This document shows, piece after piece, positions 1 through 10,782 of a stretch of DNA of 64,000 nucleotides (position 1 is the first letter of the stretch; each line of letters opens with the position of its first letter). The stretch is from Catonia carolina (lineage: Eukaryota; Arthropoda; Insecta; Hemiptera; Achilidae): the NCBI GenBank assembly GCA_035578175.1, contig JAQMRL010000011.1, forward strand, positions 5,715,501-5,779,500, in the 5' to 3' direction. The position numbers and the translations under genes were made by a program. The notes under the pieces were generated by a model. The model was not told the DNA's origin, searched no databases, and worked only from the letters and a program-made list of their open reading frames with translations.

Positions 1-375
1 TTAAATTATTTGCACTCGATCTGCTAGCCACGGCTACAAAAAATAGTTCTGTTTCTTACCACTCGGTCAGACAAGTATGTGACTAAAGCATTTAAGAACA
101 GAAGAGGTAGAGGTGTAAAAGACATTAATCAGAGTTATCTCCTCTCAGAGTAATGAATTTCATTATACAGCCAGATCCTGTGGTGAGTGTCGTGAAGGTG
201 TCATTTGTAACGTGGAAAGTAGGTGCTTTTCGGAAGGGGCTGTCATGCCGTTAAGTAGGCCTATACTTCTCTACTCAATGAGGAAGGCACTTGTAAAACC
301 CCTTGACTCCTCGATTTACTTAAGCTTCTAAAGGTTCAAACGAGCCTTTCGGCTGATGACCAAAACAACACTCTC
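1..375 (+). repeat. Dispersed ~370-bp repeat family R1, copy A
   Basis: This segment matches 3217-3595, 3777-4145, 26829-27207 and (reverse) 47772-48130 over nearly its full length. Shared landmarks are TAGTTCTGTTTCTTA, then TTTAAGAACAGAAGAGG, then AATGAATTTCATTATACAG and a 3' end GGCTGATGACC followed by AAC-rich sequence. It is cut by the window edge. Divergence between copies is visible, so this is an old, multi-copy family; an AAC-type tail suggests retroposition. Confidence 0.85.
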
Positions 376-1318
376 ATGTGACGATGACCGGATAATATTT
401 TTATATTTAACTTTCTTTATTAATTCAATGGAGTGCTCAAGGCTTAAAAAATACATAAAAAGAAAAATGTGATACCTGTCAATGTGTACTTACAACAAGA
501 TTAATAATTATACCATAAAAAGAATACAATATTAAAAGAATATTACAAGAATATTAAAAGAATATTATATAAGACTAAAGTATTTTAACGTGAATTAAAT
601 TATAAACGTATTAAGTTATTATGCAATTTGCCTGATTATAAGTAGAAATGTTAAAACATTATGTATTTATAGAAAATTAATTAGCGTAAATCTGTTAATT
701 TTTTTAACTTTTATTGAACTACGTAATCTGTAATATAACTTGTAAATGTTGCATTTACAAAGTATTACTTTGAATTATTAAGAATAAATCATAATATTTT
801 TTTCTTTTCGAATAGCTTTTATTTTTTCATCAGGAACTGATGTAATAGATTATTTTTCTAGAAAATATTTCTAAGTATTCAATACTATGTTTTTTTTCAT
901 TTACTACAAATAAATTCTTTTAATAACAAATAATTTATAATTTAAATCTTAAGTTAATGAATTAATCAGTATTTACTAGTCAATGATGAATAATATAATT
1001 TATTACACACAATGTAACATAATTTTATTTTATATAATTCAATAATAGCTATAAATATTAGGCCTATTACATAAAATGTAACTAGTAGAAGCAGAAACAA
1101 TTTTTAATTGCATTCTATAGTTAGTGTCAAAAGATACAATTATGTATAGATGGTGCCATTTCATATGACCTTTGGAAGCTGTTTATATTCCTCGCAAGTT
1201 ACAACTAGTATAAATCTACATTAAATTACTATTTGTATTTGTCAATTAATTTGTTTTTATATATTTTTAACAATATAGTTATAGAAATCCGTTAAAATTT
1301 ATAAATATAATGACATAT
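376..1318. other. AT-rich non-coding stretch
   Basis: Very AT-rich with short T and A runs. I see no coding frame, RNA gene or structured repeat here. Confidence 0.6.
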
Positions 1319-1802
1319 ACAGAGTGATTTTTTAGTCCTGTACCCAATTGTTAATGTCTGGTAATTTTTTTCTAAGAAAGGGAAATTTTGTTTTGTGACA
1401 CGAAGTTGGTAGTCCTACTCAACCGGTGTAAATATGGCAGTGTGAGGTGATTCTCCTTCAGCTGTGTAAAATTTTGTATCGTTTCCGGTCGTGTTACGAA
1501 CAGAATGTCTTTTACCCTAGAACAACGGGTTTTCATTCTTCAACAATATTTTACGCGAGTGTAAAAGAATCATTTCAAATGAAATTTGTTGGTGTTACTC
1601 CACCAAAAAAAAAATGTCAATTTCTAGGCTAACAAACCGATTTCGAGAGACAGGTAGTGTTTGTGACAGAAAACGTAGTGGTGGACCAACTCTTTTGACT
1701 ATTTTCCCTCTTGATTATTTTCAAATAATTTTGAGAAAAAAATTCGCAGTACATGTAAAAGCCGATAGGATTTTGTGTCATGTAATGATTTACCTGGTTT
1801 AG
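1319..1802 (+). pseudogene. Transposase N-terminal relic (DUF4817-type helix-turn-helix, mariner-like)
   Basis: The terminus ACAGAGTGATTTTTTAG is followed, about 185 bp in, by a decayed reading frame starting ATGTCTTTTACCC (about 1505). It continues through broken frames to residues resembling RFRETGSVCDRKRSG near 1640-1690. This block is a common helix-turn-helix region at the N-terminus of arthropod mariner-like transposases. Frame breaks and an A-run near 1604-1614 show that it is dead, and no catalytic region follows. The same terminus and start region recur head to head at 60154-60627, so both belong to one family. Family naming rests on my recognition of the motif, not on a search. Confidence 0.7.
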
Positions 1803-2530
1803 GAATTACACTTATCACAGATACTTTCGGAATATCAGGAAAGTAATTTATCTGTAGAATTATAACGGAATTTCATTATATATTTTATTCGGTTAATTAA
1901 AACTGTTATAAATAAATACGTAGTAAATAATTAGATATATTCTCTAAAAAAATTGTTCGCATAGCCTAATCGATTATGGCCTCCTCGGAATAAATCTACC
2001 AGATATTTGATTACAGTATTTAATAAATATATTGGTAATGTATGATAAGGAAATTCTGTAGCGATTTTTCAATTTTTTTCTGAATTGTTTTAGTACGTAT
2101 CAACTGTAATTTTCAATAATTAACATCACTAATTGTAGTATCATAGGCAAACCAAATAATTTTGACGTCTTTCAGTTGAATCAAACGCTAAAATAAATGA
2201 AAGTGTATGGCAAATTTATTTGTATTTAAAATTACATTTTACGATTTTTTGTAACATTTTTAAATTAGTTTTTTTTATAAACCGGTGAAAATGTACGTCA
2301 GCATTCTTTTTGACTGTCAATTTCCAATTTATTTGAAAATAAAACATAAACTTTTTAAAATTATCCTCAGGAGAATTGTTTATGTTATTGATGAATAAGC
2401 GTATTAAAATATGACAAGAGTTGGCAGTTCCAAATACAAAAGAAATTTGTCAAACAAAATGTCGACAATATTGTAGATATTTCTCTCTGTTTTGAAATTA
2501 TTATATTTATGAATTTCTTACTGGTTTTTA
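1803..2530. other. AT-rich non-coding stretch
   Basis: No gene or recognisable repeat seen. Confidence 0.55.

Positions 2531-2588
<58 letters not shown>
2531..2588 (+). repeat. (TTG)n microsatellite
   Basis: About 19 uninterrupted TTG units. On the minus strand this reads (CAA)n, similar to the AAC-type tails of family R1, but no R1 body is attached. Confidence 0.95.
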
Positions 2589-2754
2589 AATTCATAAGAG
2601 GATAATCCTAAATCGATTACGTACCTATCATTATTCATAAATATGTACCTTAATAATGGTTAACAACATTGTATTTTCTAAATATTTTATTAAATTGAAA
2701 ACTAGAATTTCCTATTAGCAATAGTATTATGGTCAATTATAACCAATATTTAAA

Positions 2755-2990
2755 TTCGAAAGCCTTCACTGACCCACTGATTCACTCAGTAACACATTCA
2801 TCACTAATTTTTTTAACTTCCCAATCGATTAGAGAGCTGAAATTCTGAATATTTTTTTTCAGTAGGGGTTGAGGAGAAAACTGAAGCGTTTGCATTTCGA
2901 TCACTTGCGCCTTACAGGTAGAAAGATCGTAACTACTGTAAACTAATATTTATTTTTTCCGTACCTTCCCAAAGTACTTTAATTTTGAAA
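2755..2990 (+). repeat. Dispersed repeat family R3, copy 1
   Basis: Aligns with 42700-42935: both contain TTAACTTCCCA, TTAGAGA, TTTCGATCAC and CTGTACCTTCCC-like blocks in the same order and spacing. No coding content is evident. It is a diverged interspersed repeat of unknown class. Confidence 0.6.
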
Positions 2991-3216
2991 GTCGCCTTAT
3001 GTATTCTTAATGTTAACCTAAGGAAAATGAAAGTGTAAAAAGAAACCGGGATAAGCAATAATTTTTTATATAACGCACCACCCAGAGGCTAACAATAAGC
3101 CCGTGCGTAAAACGGGAGCAATTTTAAAATTAAACTTCCTGAATACAATTTTATATTAGGCTACTTCTATTTATTTGGCTCATAATATTTTAAATGTCCA
3201 TAACAGACAGGAGGAG
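2991..3216. other. AT-rich spacer
   Basis: Nothing recognisable between the R3 and R1 copies. Confidence 0.5.
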
Positions 3217-3595
3217 TGTTAAATTATTTGTACTCAATCTGTTTGTAGCAGGGCTGAAAAAATTAGTTCTGTTTCTTATCACATAGTCAGCCAATTAAAT
3301 GATTGAATCATTTAAGAACAGAAGAGGCAGAGGTTTAAAAGACACTAATCACAGTTATATCTCTGAAAGTAATGAATTTCATTATACAGCCAGACCCTGT
3401 GGTGAATGAAGTGAAGGTGTCATTTGCAGAGAGGAAAATATGTGCTTTTCAGAGGGCCCGGCATGCTGATAAGCGTAGTTTTCCACTTTGTGAGGAAGGC
3501 AATGGTAAATCACCTCACTCCTCGTTTTACTTAGTAAAACCTCTACCAGTTCAAACTAGCCTTTTGGCTGATCACCTAAACACAATATTTTAAAT
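3217..3595 (+). repeat. Dispersed repeat R1, copy B, with open frame
   Basis: Full-length copy of the R1 family. It contains an uninterrupted 73-codon frame at 3372-3593 (starts MNFIIQPDP, includes HSSFYLVKPL and VQTSLLADHLN). The same frame is partly open in copies at 3963-4226 and 26990-27247. That could be chance survival in a retroposon or a short coding remnant of a parent element; I do not recognise the peptide. Confidence 0.85.
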
Positions 3596-3776
3596 TGTAT
3601 TGAATTTTTCTCTACATCCCTATTAAACGGTATAGTTTTATTTTTTATAAAATGTGTATCAGCTTACACCCTTTGAAACTCATGAATAGTCAGTGAATCA
3701 TATTTTTTTCTATCAAAATTTTATCATGATAAATAATTGGAATAAGCTGATATTTCGCCATAAAAGACTGGTAGAT

Positions 3777-4145
3777 TGTTAAATTAATTGCAATCGAGCT
3801 GCTGCTTCCAGGGCTACAAAAAATAGTTCTGTTTCTTATCACATTGTTACCTAATTATATGACTGAACTATTTAAGAACAGAAGAGGTAGAGATGCAATA
3901 GACACTAGTTAGAGTTATCTCCACTGAGAGTAATAAACTTCATTGTACAATCAGACCCTGCGATGAATGACGTGAAGGTGTCATTTGCAGGGTGGAAAGG
4001 AGATGCTTTTCGGAGAGCCTGGCATGCTGATAAGCATACTTTTCTACTTATTGAGAAAGGCAATTTTAAACCACCTCACTCCTCGTTTTACTTAGTTAAG
4101 CCTCTAGAGGTTCAAACCAGCGTTTTGGCTGTTGAACTAAAAAAC
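3777..4145 (+). repeat. Dispersed repeat R1, copy C
   Basis: Third R1 copy in the first 4.2 kb. Landmarks and order match copy B; the frame begins later (3963) and retains HSSFYLVKPL. Its 3' end dissolves into AT-rich sequence. Confidence 0.85.
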
Positions 4146-4765
4146 ACAACTATATATTATATAATATGCAATTACATAATTAATTATATGCAATATTATA
4201 AAAAACGTGAATCGATATCTTTCTAGAATTTAGTTTAAACTTATGTTTTTTTAGGAAATTACCTCGAATGCACGGCTATTATAAGCGGCAAAGCGTACGA
4301 ATCTCATTGATATAAAGTATTACTCGAATCAACAATTTTTGAGGCTGTTATTCTATTAATTTTGATACTAACTCGCTTCAGCCTAAGTGATTGCTTATAA
4401 ATGTATATAGTTAGTACAGTTAAATTGTCCTTTGGGCTGTCATAGAAGATAGAAAATCTTTTGTACTGGAAGAACTTTCTTATGGGCTGATTTTTCTAAA
4501 AATATCAGTTGCAGAATCACTAAATACTGTAGGTTTTTCGCAGGTTTATAAGCTTATTTTATTAGTTTAATTTATATTGTAGAAGGGGAATCACATTCGC
4601 AACCACTTTGCGTTGCATTCCATTTATTGCATGATTTTTCAAATCGGCGCATATTTTTAAGTTGGGTAATAAGCAGAATAGTACAGCAGTAGTCTTTCCG
4701 TATAGGTTGATTGATGTCCTACCTCGACCACACATCCTTCTTCTCCCAGACTCCACGTACTATCG
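4146..4765. other. Left flank of the large element
   Basis: Unique-looking flank with no supported gene. A 64-codon minus frame (4562-4756) has no splice signals or recognisable motif. Confidence 0.5.
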
Positions 4766-4771
4766 AACCAG
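4766..4771. repeat. Target-site duplication AACCAG, left copy
   Basis: The hexamer AACCAG directly abuts the first base of the element (AGTAGTATAA). The identical hexamer abuts the last base of the element at 23903-23908. Six-base duplications are characteristic of Polinton/Maverick integration. The restored target would also be flanked by a CGTACT/AGTACG inverted repeat. Confidence 0.9.
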
Positions 4772-5109
4772 AGTAGTATAAAAGGGGGCATACTGCGCCA
4801 CCGCCATTTTGTTTTTTGTGTTATGAGTTAGAGAGTTGGGACTGATGTCATTCTTATCTCGTTGTGTGGTAGACCACGTGACCAGTTTGGCCACGCCCCT
4901 CGACCAATCAGGATCGCGTAATAGAGATAGGCAGTCTTTGGCCACGCCCTCGACCAATCAGGGATCGTGTAAGGAGATAGGCAATCAGTATAATAGGGGG
5001 CATACTGCGCCAACGCCATTTTGTTTTTTTTGTGTTAAGAGTTGGGACTGATGTCATTCTTATCTCGTTGTGTGGTAGACCACGTGACCAGTTAGGCCAC
5101 GCCCCTCGA
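4772..5109 (+). repeat. Terminal repeat block 1 (about 1.6 units of ~215 bp)
   Basis: The unit starts GGGGGCATACTGCGCC and carries, in order, CCGCCATTTTG (a YY1/Pho-like site, 4801-4811), TGATGTCA (CRE-like), CCACGTGACC (E-box) and two GGCCACGCCC-CTCGACCAATCAGG modules (GC box plus CCAAT box). A second, partial unit starts at 4998. The density of canonical promoter and replication-origin factor sites recalls adenovirus terminal repeats. Factor binding is inferred from motifs only. Confidence 0.85.
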
Positions 5110-5343
5110 CCAATCAGGACACACCGTCTTTTGTTATCGCTTTAAGTTAGCTCCGCCCATTTCCGGAGGGGTGAGTATGAGGTTGTATCCTCGGCCAATC
5201 AGGACACACCGCCTTTTGTTATCGCTTTAAGTTCGCTCCGCCCATTTCCGGAGGGGTGAGCATGAGGTTGTATTCTCAACCAATCAGGACACACCGTCTT
5301 TTGTTATCGCTTTAAGTTAGCTCCGCCCATTTCCGGAGGGGTG
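5110..5343 (+). repeat. 85-bp tandem repeat, 2.8 copies
   Basis: Three CCAATCAGGACACACCG starts at 5110, 5195 and 5280 give a period of 85 bp. Each unit holds a CCAAT box, GCTCCGCCC (Sp1-type GC box) and TTTCCGG (ETS-like). It resembles a tandem enhancer/promoter array. Confidence 0.92.
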
Positions 5344-5710
5344 ACAAGGAAAAAAATTGAATTAAAAATTCCACGAAATCGACTATAAAATAATAATTGG
5401 TTTTTATACATGACCTTGTGTACAAGGAAAAAAGTGAATTAAATTCATAGAAACCTCGTGCGCTCTTTACCATCCGCCGACTCGCGGTTTGGACGTGCGA
5501 AGCGGGACGGCCGTTCTTCTGCGATCGAACGCCGTGCGTCCAGGGACGCCGGGCCGGTACGTTTTTTGACCGCCGCCGCCACCCCACCGCCGGACGAACA
5601 CCGTCCGGATGCGTACCGCCAAACTTTGTCGTCCGGAAAGAAAACGTACCGCTAGCCCTTCCTCCCCCGACGATCGTCGTCTAAAGTCCCGAGTCCACGA
5701 GTCCCGTGTC

Positions 5711-5712
<2 letters not shown>
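5344..5712. other. GC-rich non-coding island
   Basis: GC-rich relative to everything around it from about 5455, with CCG/CGG-rich stretches. Overlapping frames on both strands are an effect of base composition: neither has a convincing start, and one runs into the (CA)n tract. It ends with GTCCCGAGTCC, similar to the heptamer array near the palindrome centre. Confidence 0.6.

Positions 5713-5749
<37 letters not shown>
5713..5749 (+). repeat. (CA)n microsatellite
   Basis: Pure CA run; the mirror tract at about 22929-22961 is (TG)n with a different length. Confidence 0.95.
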
Positions 5750-5752
<3 letters not shown>

Positions 5753-5821
5753 GTAATCCCGTCCGCTCTCAGACAAATCTAGCCTGCGCCCCGTCGATCC
5801 ACCATAATCCCCACTATCACC

Positions 5822-5824
5822 TGT

Positions 5825-5879
<55 letters not shown>
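5822..5879 (+). repeat. (TG)n microsatellite
   Basis: TG run interrupted once near its start; mirrored by the (CA)n tract at 22800-22855. Confidence 0.95.
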
Positions 5880-5881
<2 letters not shown>

Positions 5882-5952
5882 CTGTTGGACCGGGGCCGAG
5901 GATATATTTTTTTATGTCCGTACAGATTAGCATGTCTGTGGCCACGGATATA

Positions 5953-6319
5953 GAGGGGGCATACTGCGCCACCGCCATTTTGTTTTTGTGTTATGAGTTA
6001 GAGAATTGGGACTGATGTCATTCTTATCTCGTTGTGTGGTAGACCACGTGACCAGTTTGGCCACGCCCCTCGACCAATCAGGATCGCGTAATAGAGATAG
6101 GCAGTCTTTGGCCACGCCCTCGACCAATCAGGGATCGCGTAAGGAGATAGGCAATCAGTATAATAGGGGGCATACTGCGCCAACGCCATTTTGTTTTTTT
6201 GTGTTAAGAGTTGGGACTGATGTCATTCTTATCTCGTTGTGTGGTAGACCACGTGACCAGTTAGGCCACGCCCTCGACCAATCAGGGATCGCGTAAGGAG
6301 ATAGGCAATCAGTATAATA
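5953..6319 (+). repeat. Terminal repeat block 2 (internal copies)
   Basis: Two further units of the terminal ~215-bp repeat, starting GGGGGCATACTGCGCC at 5953 and 6167, again with CCGCCATTTTG, CCACGTGACC and CCAATCAGG. It ends at AGTATAATAGGG (6308-6319), the same string that opens a unit. The terminal sequence is thus repeated about 1.2 kb inside the element. Confidence 0.88.
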
Positions 6320-7086
6320 GGGAAAGTTTATATACGTTCCGAGTAACCATGTTATAACATACCAATTTCCTCTATCACACAAATAAAAAGATATTAAACG
6401 TCTATTATTAAATCGACGGGAAGTACAGCGCATGATAAATGATAATTATTGCATTGAAATATTAATCTACAATCTTTGTCCTTCAACACGTGAAACGAGC
6501 ATTTTCCTTATTACCAGGAAGTTTTACAATTTAATATTCGGTTAAACTTTCCTCATGCTCGAATAAAAAAACCATTAACATAGTTTAAGTTATCTTACAT
6601 CCTTTCATTTGTCGATGTGGCTGCGTCATATTTAACCATGAAATAAAATAACAGGAAGTACCAAGCCTAATAAATATTCTAAAGCTAACCACACACGTTT
6701 TCCTTGAACATAACTTAATAACTTTCCTCATCGATAAAACAAAACGACTCTCTTAAAATATTAACTTAAATTTAGCAGACATTAATTCTAAAAATAAACA
6801 AGCAATAAAAACATCAATCCTTAATACTAAAATAAATTTTAATCTTTGATTTTAAATCAAGTAACCGGTGTGCCTTTTTGTCATCACCTACCAAAGTGCA
6901 AATAAGCTATTTCTTTAGCTACAAAGTTACAATACATAATATGGTATAGTCATCTGAAAAGTGGTGACTGACATCAACTCACAAACTATGTGATATCGAA
7001 TAGCAGGTGGTGACGGTGACAAAAACAAAGGATGATGAAACCATTGAAACACGTGATAATACCATTTCCTCTGACGTATCGTATAA
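6320..7086. other. AT-rich leader between terminal repeats and polB
   Basis: No frame or repeat seen. It probably contains the upstream control region of polB. Confidence 0.6.
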
Positions 7087-7134
7087 TATATAAGACACAA
7101 TCACACAGCTAGTAGTCTAGTCTGTGCAGTCAGT
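7087..7134 (+). promoter_or_regulatory. Predicted polB core promoter
   Basis: TATATAAG at 7087-7094, followed by an arthropod-type initiator TCAGT at 7130-7134. The spacing is slightly long for strict TATA-Inr pairing, so the exact start site is uncertain. The polB ATG lies 30 nt downstream. Confidence 0.6.
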
Positions 7135-7163
7135 GCGAATAGACATACACACTTACATACACA

Positions 7164-10100
7164 ATGTGTCTACCAGAGGTTGTACGCGCGATCGAAGAAA
7201 ATATGATCCACTTTCGATGGAACGTTGCAGAGTACGACGAGGACGACGTCAAGTTGGTCCTATTTCGCTACCGATACCCGATATTGTACAATGTTGTTGA
7301 GGAAGGACACCGCTTTCACGGCAACGTAAAATGGTATATAACAGTAAAAGTAGAAATGCAAAAATTTGTACCTATGAAGGAGGAGGGTGAAGATGAATGG
7401 ACCGAATCGGATGCCATTTTTCACGGTAGTACTAAAACATCAATCAACATAAGTTCGGACGAACTTGAACGACTGACCGATCAGTATTTGGAGTCCGTCG
7501 AGAAGATAGTCAACAGCCTGGAGCAGTACCTAAAAAACGGTTCAGGTTGGTCAGTGAAAAAAATAAAGGAAATAGATCTTCATATCGTCCGTTATCGTCC
7601 ACTTCACGGAGCCGCAAGTTCTTTTATAAACCTTCCAAAGAAATTGGCGGCTAGGAAGGCGCTTATTAACGTTAAGAACTACGAAGACGAAAAATGCTTT
7701 CTGTGGTCAATTCTGGCCTACTTCCACGACCAGCCCGGAGGACATTACCGTGCTTCGTGGTACCATCAATTCGAGGATAACGTCAAGATGGACGGTATCA
7801 TGTATCCCGTGAAATTACACGACATTGAATGGTTCGAGCGCATGAATCAAACCATCGCTATCAATGTTCTTTCGTACGACGAAGAGGAGGATGCAGTCTA
7901 TCCAGTACGAATTACAAAACATCGTCAGCGTCCGTACATCATACATCTGCTACTTTTGTCCGGTGAGAAGGAGGGCCAACTCCATTACTGTCTCATCAAC
8001 ACAAAACCGGGGAAGAACGGACTGTCGCGCCTATTGTCCGGATTGACTAAATCACATAAACCGTGCCACTATTGTCCGTTTTGTCTGCACAGATTCTGTT
8101 CGACCGATCCAAAAATTGCCTTGCACAACAGAAACGAGCACGTAAAACTATGTGAGAAACACGGAACCCAACGGATTGAGTTGCCGAATGCTGCCGACGA
8201 GAGATCATCAGTAATGCGATTCCGCAACTACTCGTGGACTCTGCGTGCTCCGTTCACTGTATATGCCGACACGGAATCTTTTGTCGAACCGATCGCATCG
8301 GTCGAACCGAACCCGCAGCAAAGCAAAAACGACAACGAGCACCGCACGGAACCGAACACCTTTGCTTACACCAACAAAGTTGCAGTCCACACACCTTCTG
8401 GCTACTCATATGTGATAGTTGACGAACACGGCGACATTGAAGATGGACCTGTCGTGTACAGAGCCAAAGCTGACGAGGACGTGATCGAGAAGATGTTGGA
8501 CGAACTTTTGGAGAAAGGAAAGGTGCTCAAGGAGCGTATGTTGCACATCGTTCCGATGCGGCTGACGTGGGAGGAAGAAGCCGAGTTTGAGATTACCGTC
8601 AACTGTATGTTATGCGATACTCCTTTGGGTGATGACCGCTGTCGGCATCATTCACATACGTCAGGCAAATTTTTGGGAGCTGCTCATAGCAGATGCAACC
8701 TGAACGCGAAACGAAGTCTTCATATACCCGTATTTTTTCACAACCTCCGCGGGTATGACTCACATCACATCGTTCAGTCCCTGGGCAAATACAAGAAAGA
8801 GGAAGTGTCATGTATTGCAAACAACAGTGAGAGATTCTCCAGCATCCAATTGGGACCACTCCGATTTCTCGACTCCCTTCAATTCCTCAACGCATCTTTA
8901 GACAATTTGGTAAAAAATTTGGTCGATGGTTGTGAACACGACAATGTCAAAGACGAGGTATTCAAACGAACCACATCCGTTTACGGGCACCAACGCGACC
9001 TGATGTTGCGGAAGGGCGTATTCCCTTACGAATACGCGTCCGACATTGAAAGGTTCCAAGAGCGTCAGCTACCGCCAAAGTCTGCTTTCTTCAGTTCACT
9101 TCACCGTGCCGACATCACTGAAGAAGATTATGAGCATGCGAAAAACGTGTGGACCGCTTTCCAAATCCAAACGTTTGGCGGCTATCACGACCTTTACCTG
9201 CAAACGGACGTACTGCTGCTAGCCGACGTTTTTGAGAATTTTCGAAACCTCAGCATGCGCTACTACAACCTTGACCCATGTCATTTCTTTTCAACACCTC
9301 ATCTGGGCTGGTACGCCATGCTGAAAATGACAAAAGTCGAGCTACAACTTTTAACGGACATCGACATGCACCTGTTTATCGAGCGAGGAACACGTGGTGG
9401 AGTGGCTATGATCTCCAACCGTTACGCAAAAGCGAATAACCCGTCTCTACCTGATCAGCACAACCCGTCAGAACCAACAAAGTGGATCCAATACTACGAT
9501 TGTACCAATCTGTATGGAACCGCAATGATGGAACCTATGCCCTACAGGGACTTCCGTTGGTTGACTGAAGAACAGATCAACGGCTTTGAATGGCAAAAGG
9601 TTGACACGGACAGCGCGACGGGTTATATTCTCGAGGTTGATTTACAATATCCGGAGGAGCTGCACGACACGCATAACGACTATCCACTGGCACCCGAACG
9701 AAAGTTACCACCAACCGTTCCCGGTAAAAAACCTTCAACTTCGAAACTGCTGACGACTTTAGATGACAGAGAGAAATATGTTGTTCATTATCGGAATCTG
9801 CAGCAGTATGTAAAATTCGGAATGAAAGTAAAAAAGATTCACAGAGTACTGTCGTTTAGACAAAAAAGGTGGATGCAGACTTACATCGAATTCAATACCC
9901 AGCGGAGGAAGGAGGCAAAAAATAAATTTGAAACTGACTTTTTCAAATTAATGATAAATGCAGTATACGGTAAGAGTCTGGAAAACGTGAGAAATCGGAT
10001 CGACTTTCGTCTGGTGATGGACCCTTCAAAATTGGACAGACTGATAGCCAAACCTCGCTTGAAATTTTGGTTTCCGCTCAACGAACGTGTGGCCGGTGTG

Positions 10101-10760
10101 ACATTGAAGAAAACTATCATCAAATTAAACAAACCTATATACGTAGGTTTTTGCGTTCTTGATATCAGCAAACTTATAATGTACGAATTCCATTACGGTT
10201 ATTCAAAAGCCCGTTACGGTCAAAAAATAAAACTGCTGATGACGGACACTGACAGCCTCCTTTATCAAATTGAGACGGACAACATCTATGACGATATGAT
10301 GAGAGATCTCGACCGATTTGACACATCCGAGTACCCTACCGACCACCAGTGCTACAGTCTCGTAAACAAGAAAAAGTTAGGTACATTCAAGGATGAGATG
10401 CACGGGCGTGCGATACGAGAGTTCGTCGGGCTGCGGGCTAAAATGTATTCTTTGCTGCTAGAAGACGGTAAAGAAAAGAAGGTGGCAAAAGGTGTGGCAA
10501 GGGTCTCCATTAGAGAAGATCTGCGTCATTTACAGTACAAGAAGTGTTTACAAGAGTCGGTAAAAGTTTACACTGCAAACCACAACATACGGAGCTTTCA
10601 TCACAGAATCTACACGCTGAAGCAACAGAAGTTGTCACTGTCAGCAATGGATGACAAGCGGTATCTACTCCCCAACTCACACGATACATTGGCGCACGGA
10701 CATTGGCGGGTAAAGGTATTGAAACAGGAAGGAGAGGAAGAGGAGAAGGAGAAGGGTTAG
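7164..10760 (+). CDS. polB: Protein-primed family B DNA polymerase, left copy
   Basis: Replicates the linear element from a protein primer, with proofreading exonuclease and polymerase in one 1198-residue chain. Motifs seen: exonuclease ExoI YADTES (D369, E371); ExoII NLRGYD (N527 to D532); PolA YDCTNLYG (D779, Y784); PolB KLMINAVYG (K928, N932, Y935, G936); PolC DTDS (1028-1031); KMY (K1093, Y1095). Between ExoI and ExoII is CMLC...HSRCN (C481, C484, C511), an endonuclease-VII-like zinc knot usual in arthropod PolB proteins. The N-terminal part has a cysteine-rich finger (C301, C304, C307, C312) after a KCFLWSILA block of unknown role. All catalytic residues are present and the frame is intact, so it may be active. 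It starts at the first ATG after the TATA box. The C-terminus is a low-complexity E/K tail. Assignment to the Polinton/adintovirus type is firm; exact family placement needs a tree. Confidence 0.95.
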   Translation: MCLPEVVRAIEENMIHFRWNVAEYDEDDVKLVLFRYRYPILYNVVEEGHRFHGNVKWYITVKVEMQKFVPMKEEGEDEWTESDAIFHGSTKTSINISSDELERLTDQYLESVEKIVNSLEQYLKNGSGWSVKKIKEIDLHIVRYRPLHGAASSFINLPKKLAARKALINVKNYEDEKCFLWSILAYFHDQPGGHYRASWYHQFEDNVKMDGIMYPVKLHDIEWFERMNQTIAINVLSYDEEEDAVYPVRITKHRQRPYIIHLLLLSGEKEGQLHYCLINTKPGKNGLSRLLSGLTKSHKPCHYCPFCLHRFCSTDPKIALHNRNEHVKLCEKHGTQRIELPNAADERSSVMRFRNYSWTLRAPFTVYADTESFVEPIASVEPNPQQSKNDNEHRTEPNTFAYTNKVAVHTPSGYSYVIVDEHGDIEDGPVVYRAKADEDVIEKMLDELLEKGKVLKERMLHIVPMRLTWEEEAEFEITVNCMLCDTPLGDDRCRHHSHTSGKFLGAAHSRCNLNAKRSLHIPVFFHNLRGYDSHHIVQSLGKYKKEEVSCIANNSERFSSIQLGPLRFLDSLQFLNASLDNLVKNLVDGCEHDNVKDEVFKRTTSVYGHQRDLMLRKGVFPYEYASDIERFQERQLPPKSAFFSSLHRADITEEDYEHAKNVWTAFQIQTFGGYHDLYLQTDVLLLADVFENFRNLSMRYYNLDPCHFFSTPHLGWYAMLKMTKVELQLLTDIDMHLFIERGTRGGVAMISNRYAKANNPSLPDQHNPSEPTKWIQYYDCTNLYGTAMMEPMPYRDFRWLTEEQINGFEWQKVDTDSATGYILEVDLQYPEELHDTHNDYPLAPERKLPPTVPGKKPSTSKLLTTLDDREKYVVHYRNLQQYVKFGMKVKKIHRVLSFRQKRWMQTYIEFNTQRRKEAKNKFETDFFKLMINAVYGKSLENVRNRIDFRLVMDPSKLDRLIAKPRLKFWFPLNERVAGVTLKKTIIKLNKPIYVGFCVLDISKLIMYEFHYGYSKARYGQKIKLLMTDTDSLLYQIETDNIYDDMMRDLDRFDTSEYPTDHQCYSLVNKKKLGTFKDEMHGRAIREFVGLRAKMYSLLLEDGKEKKVAKGVARVSIREDLRHLQYKKCLQESVKVYTANHNIRSFHHRIYTLKQQKLSLSAMDDKRYLLPNSHDTLAHGHWRVKVLKQEGEEEEKEKG

Positions 10761-10782
10761 GAAGAGGTGGAAATTGTCCAGT

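Noticed and set aside
5110..5343. CRISPR array
   Set aside because: Units are contiguous tandem repeats without spacers in a eukaryotic element.
5458..5745. Overlapping frames on both strands in the GC-rich island
   Set aside because: No start context, no motif, and one runs into a CA tract; openness is explained by base composition.
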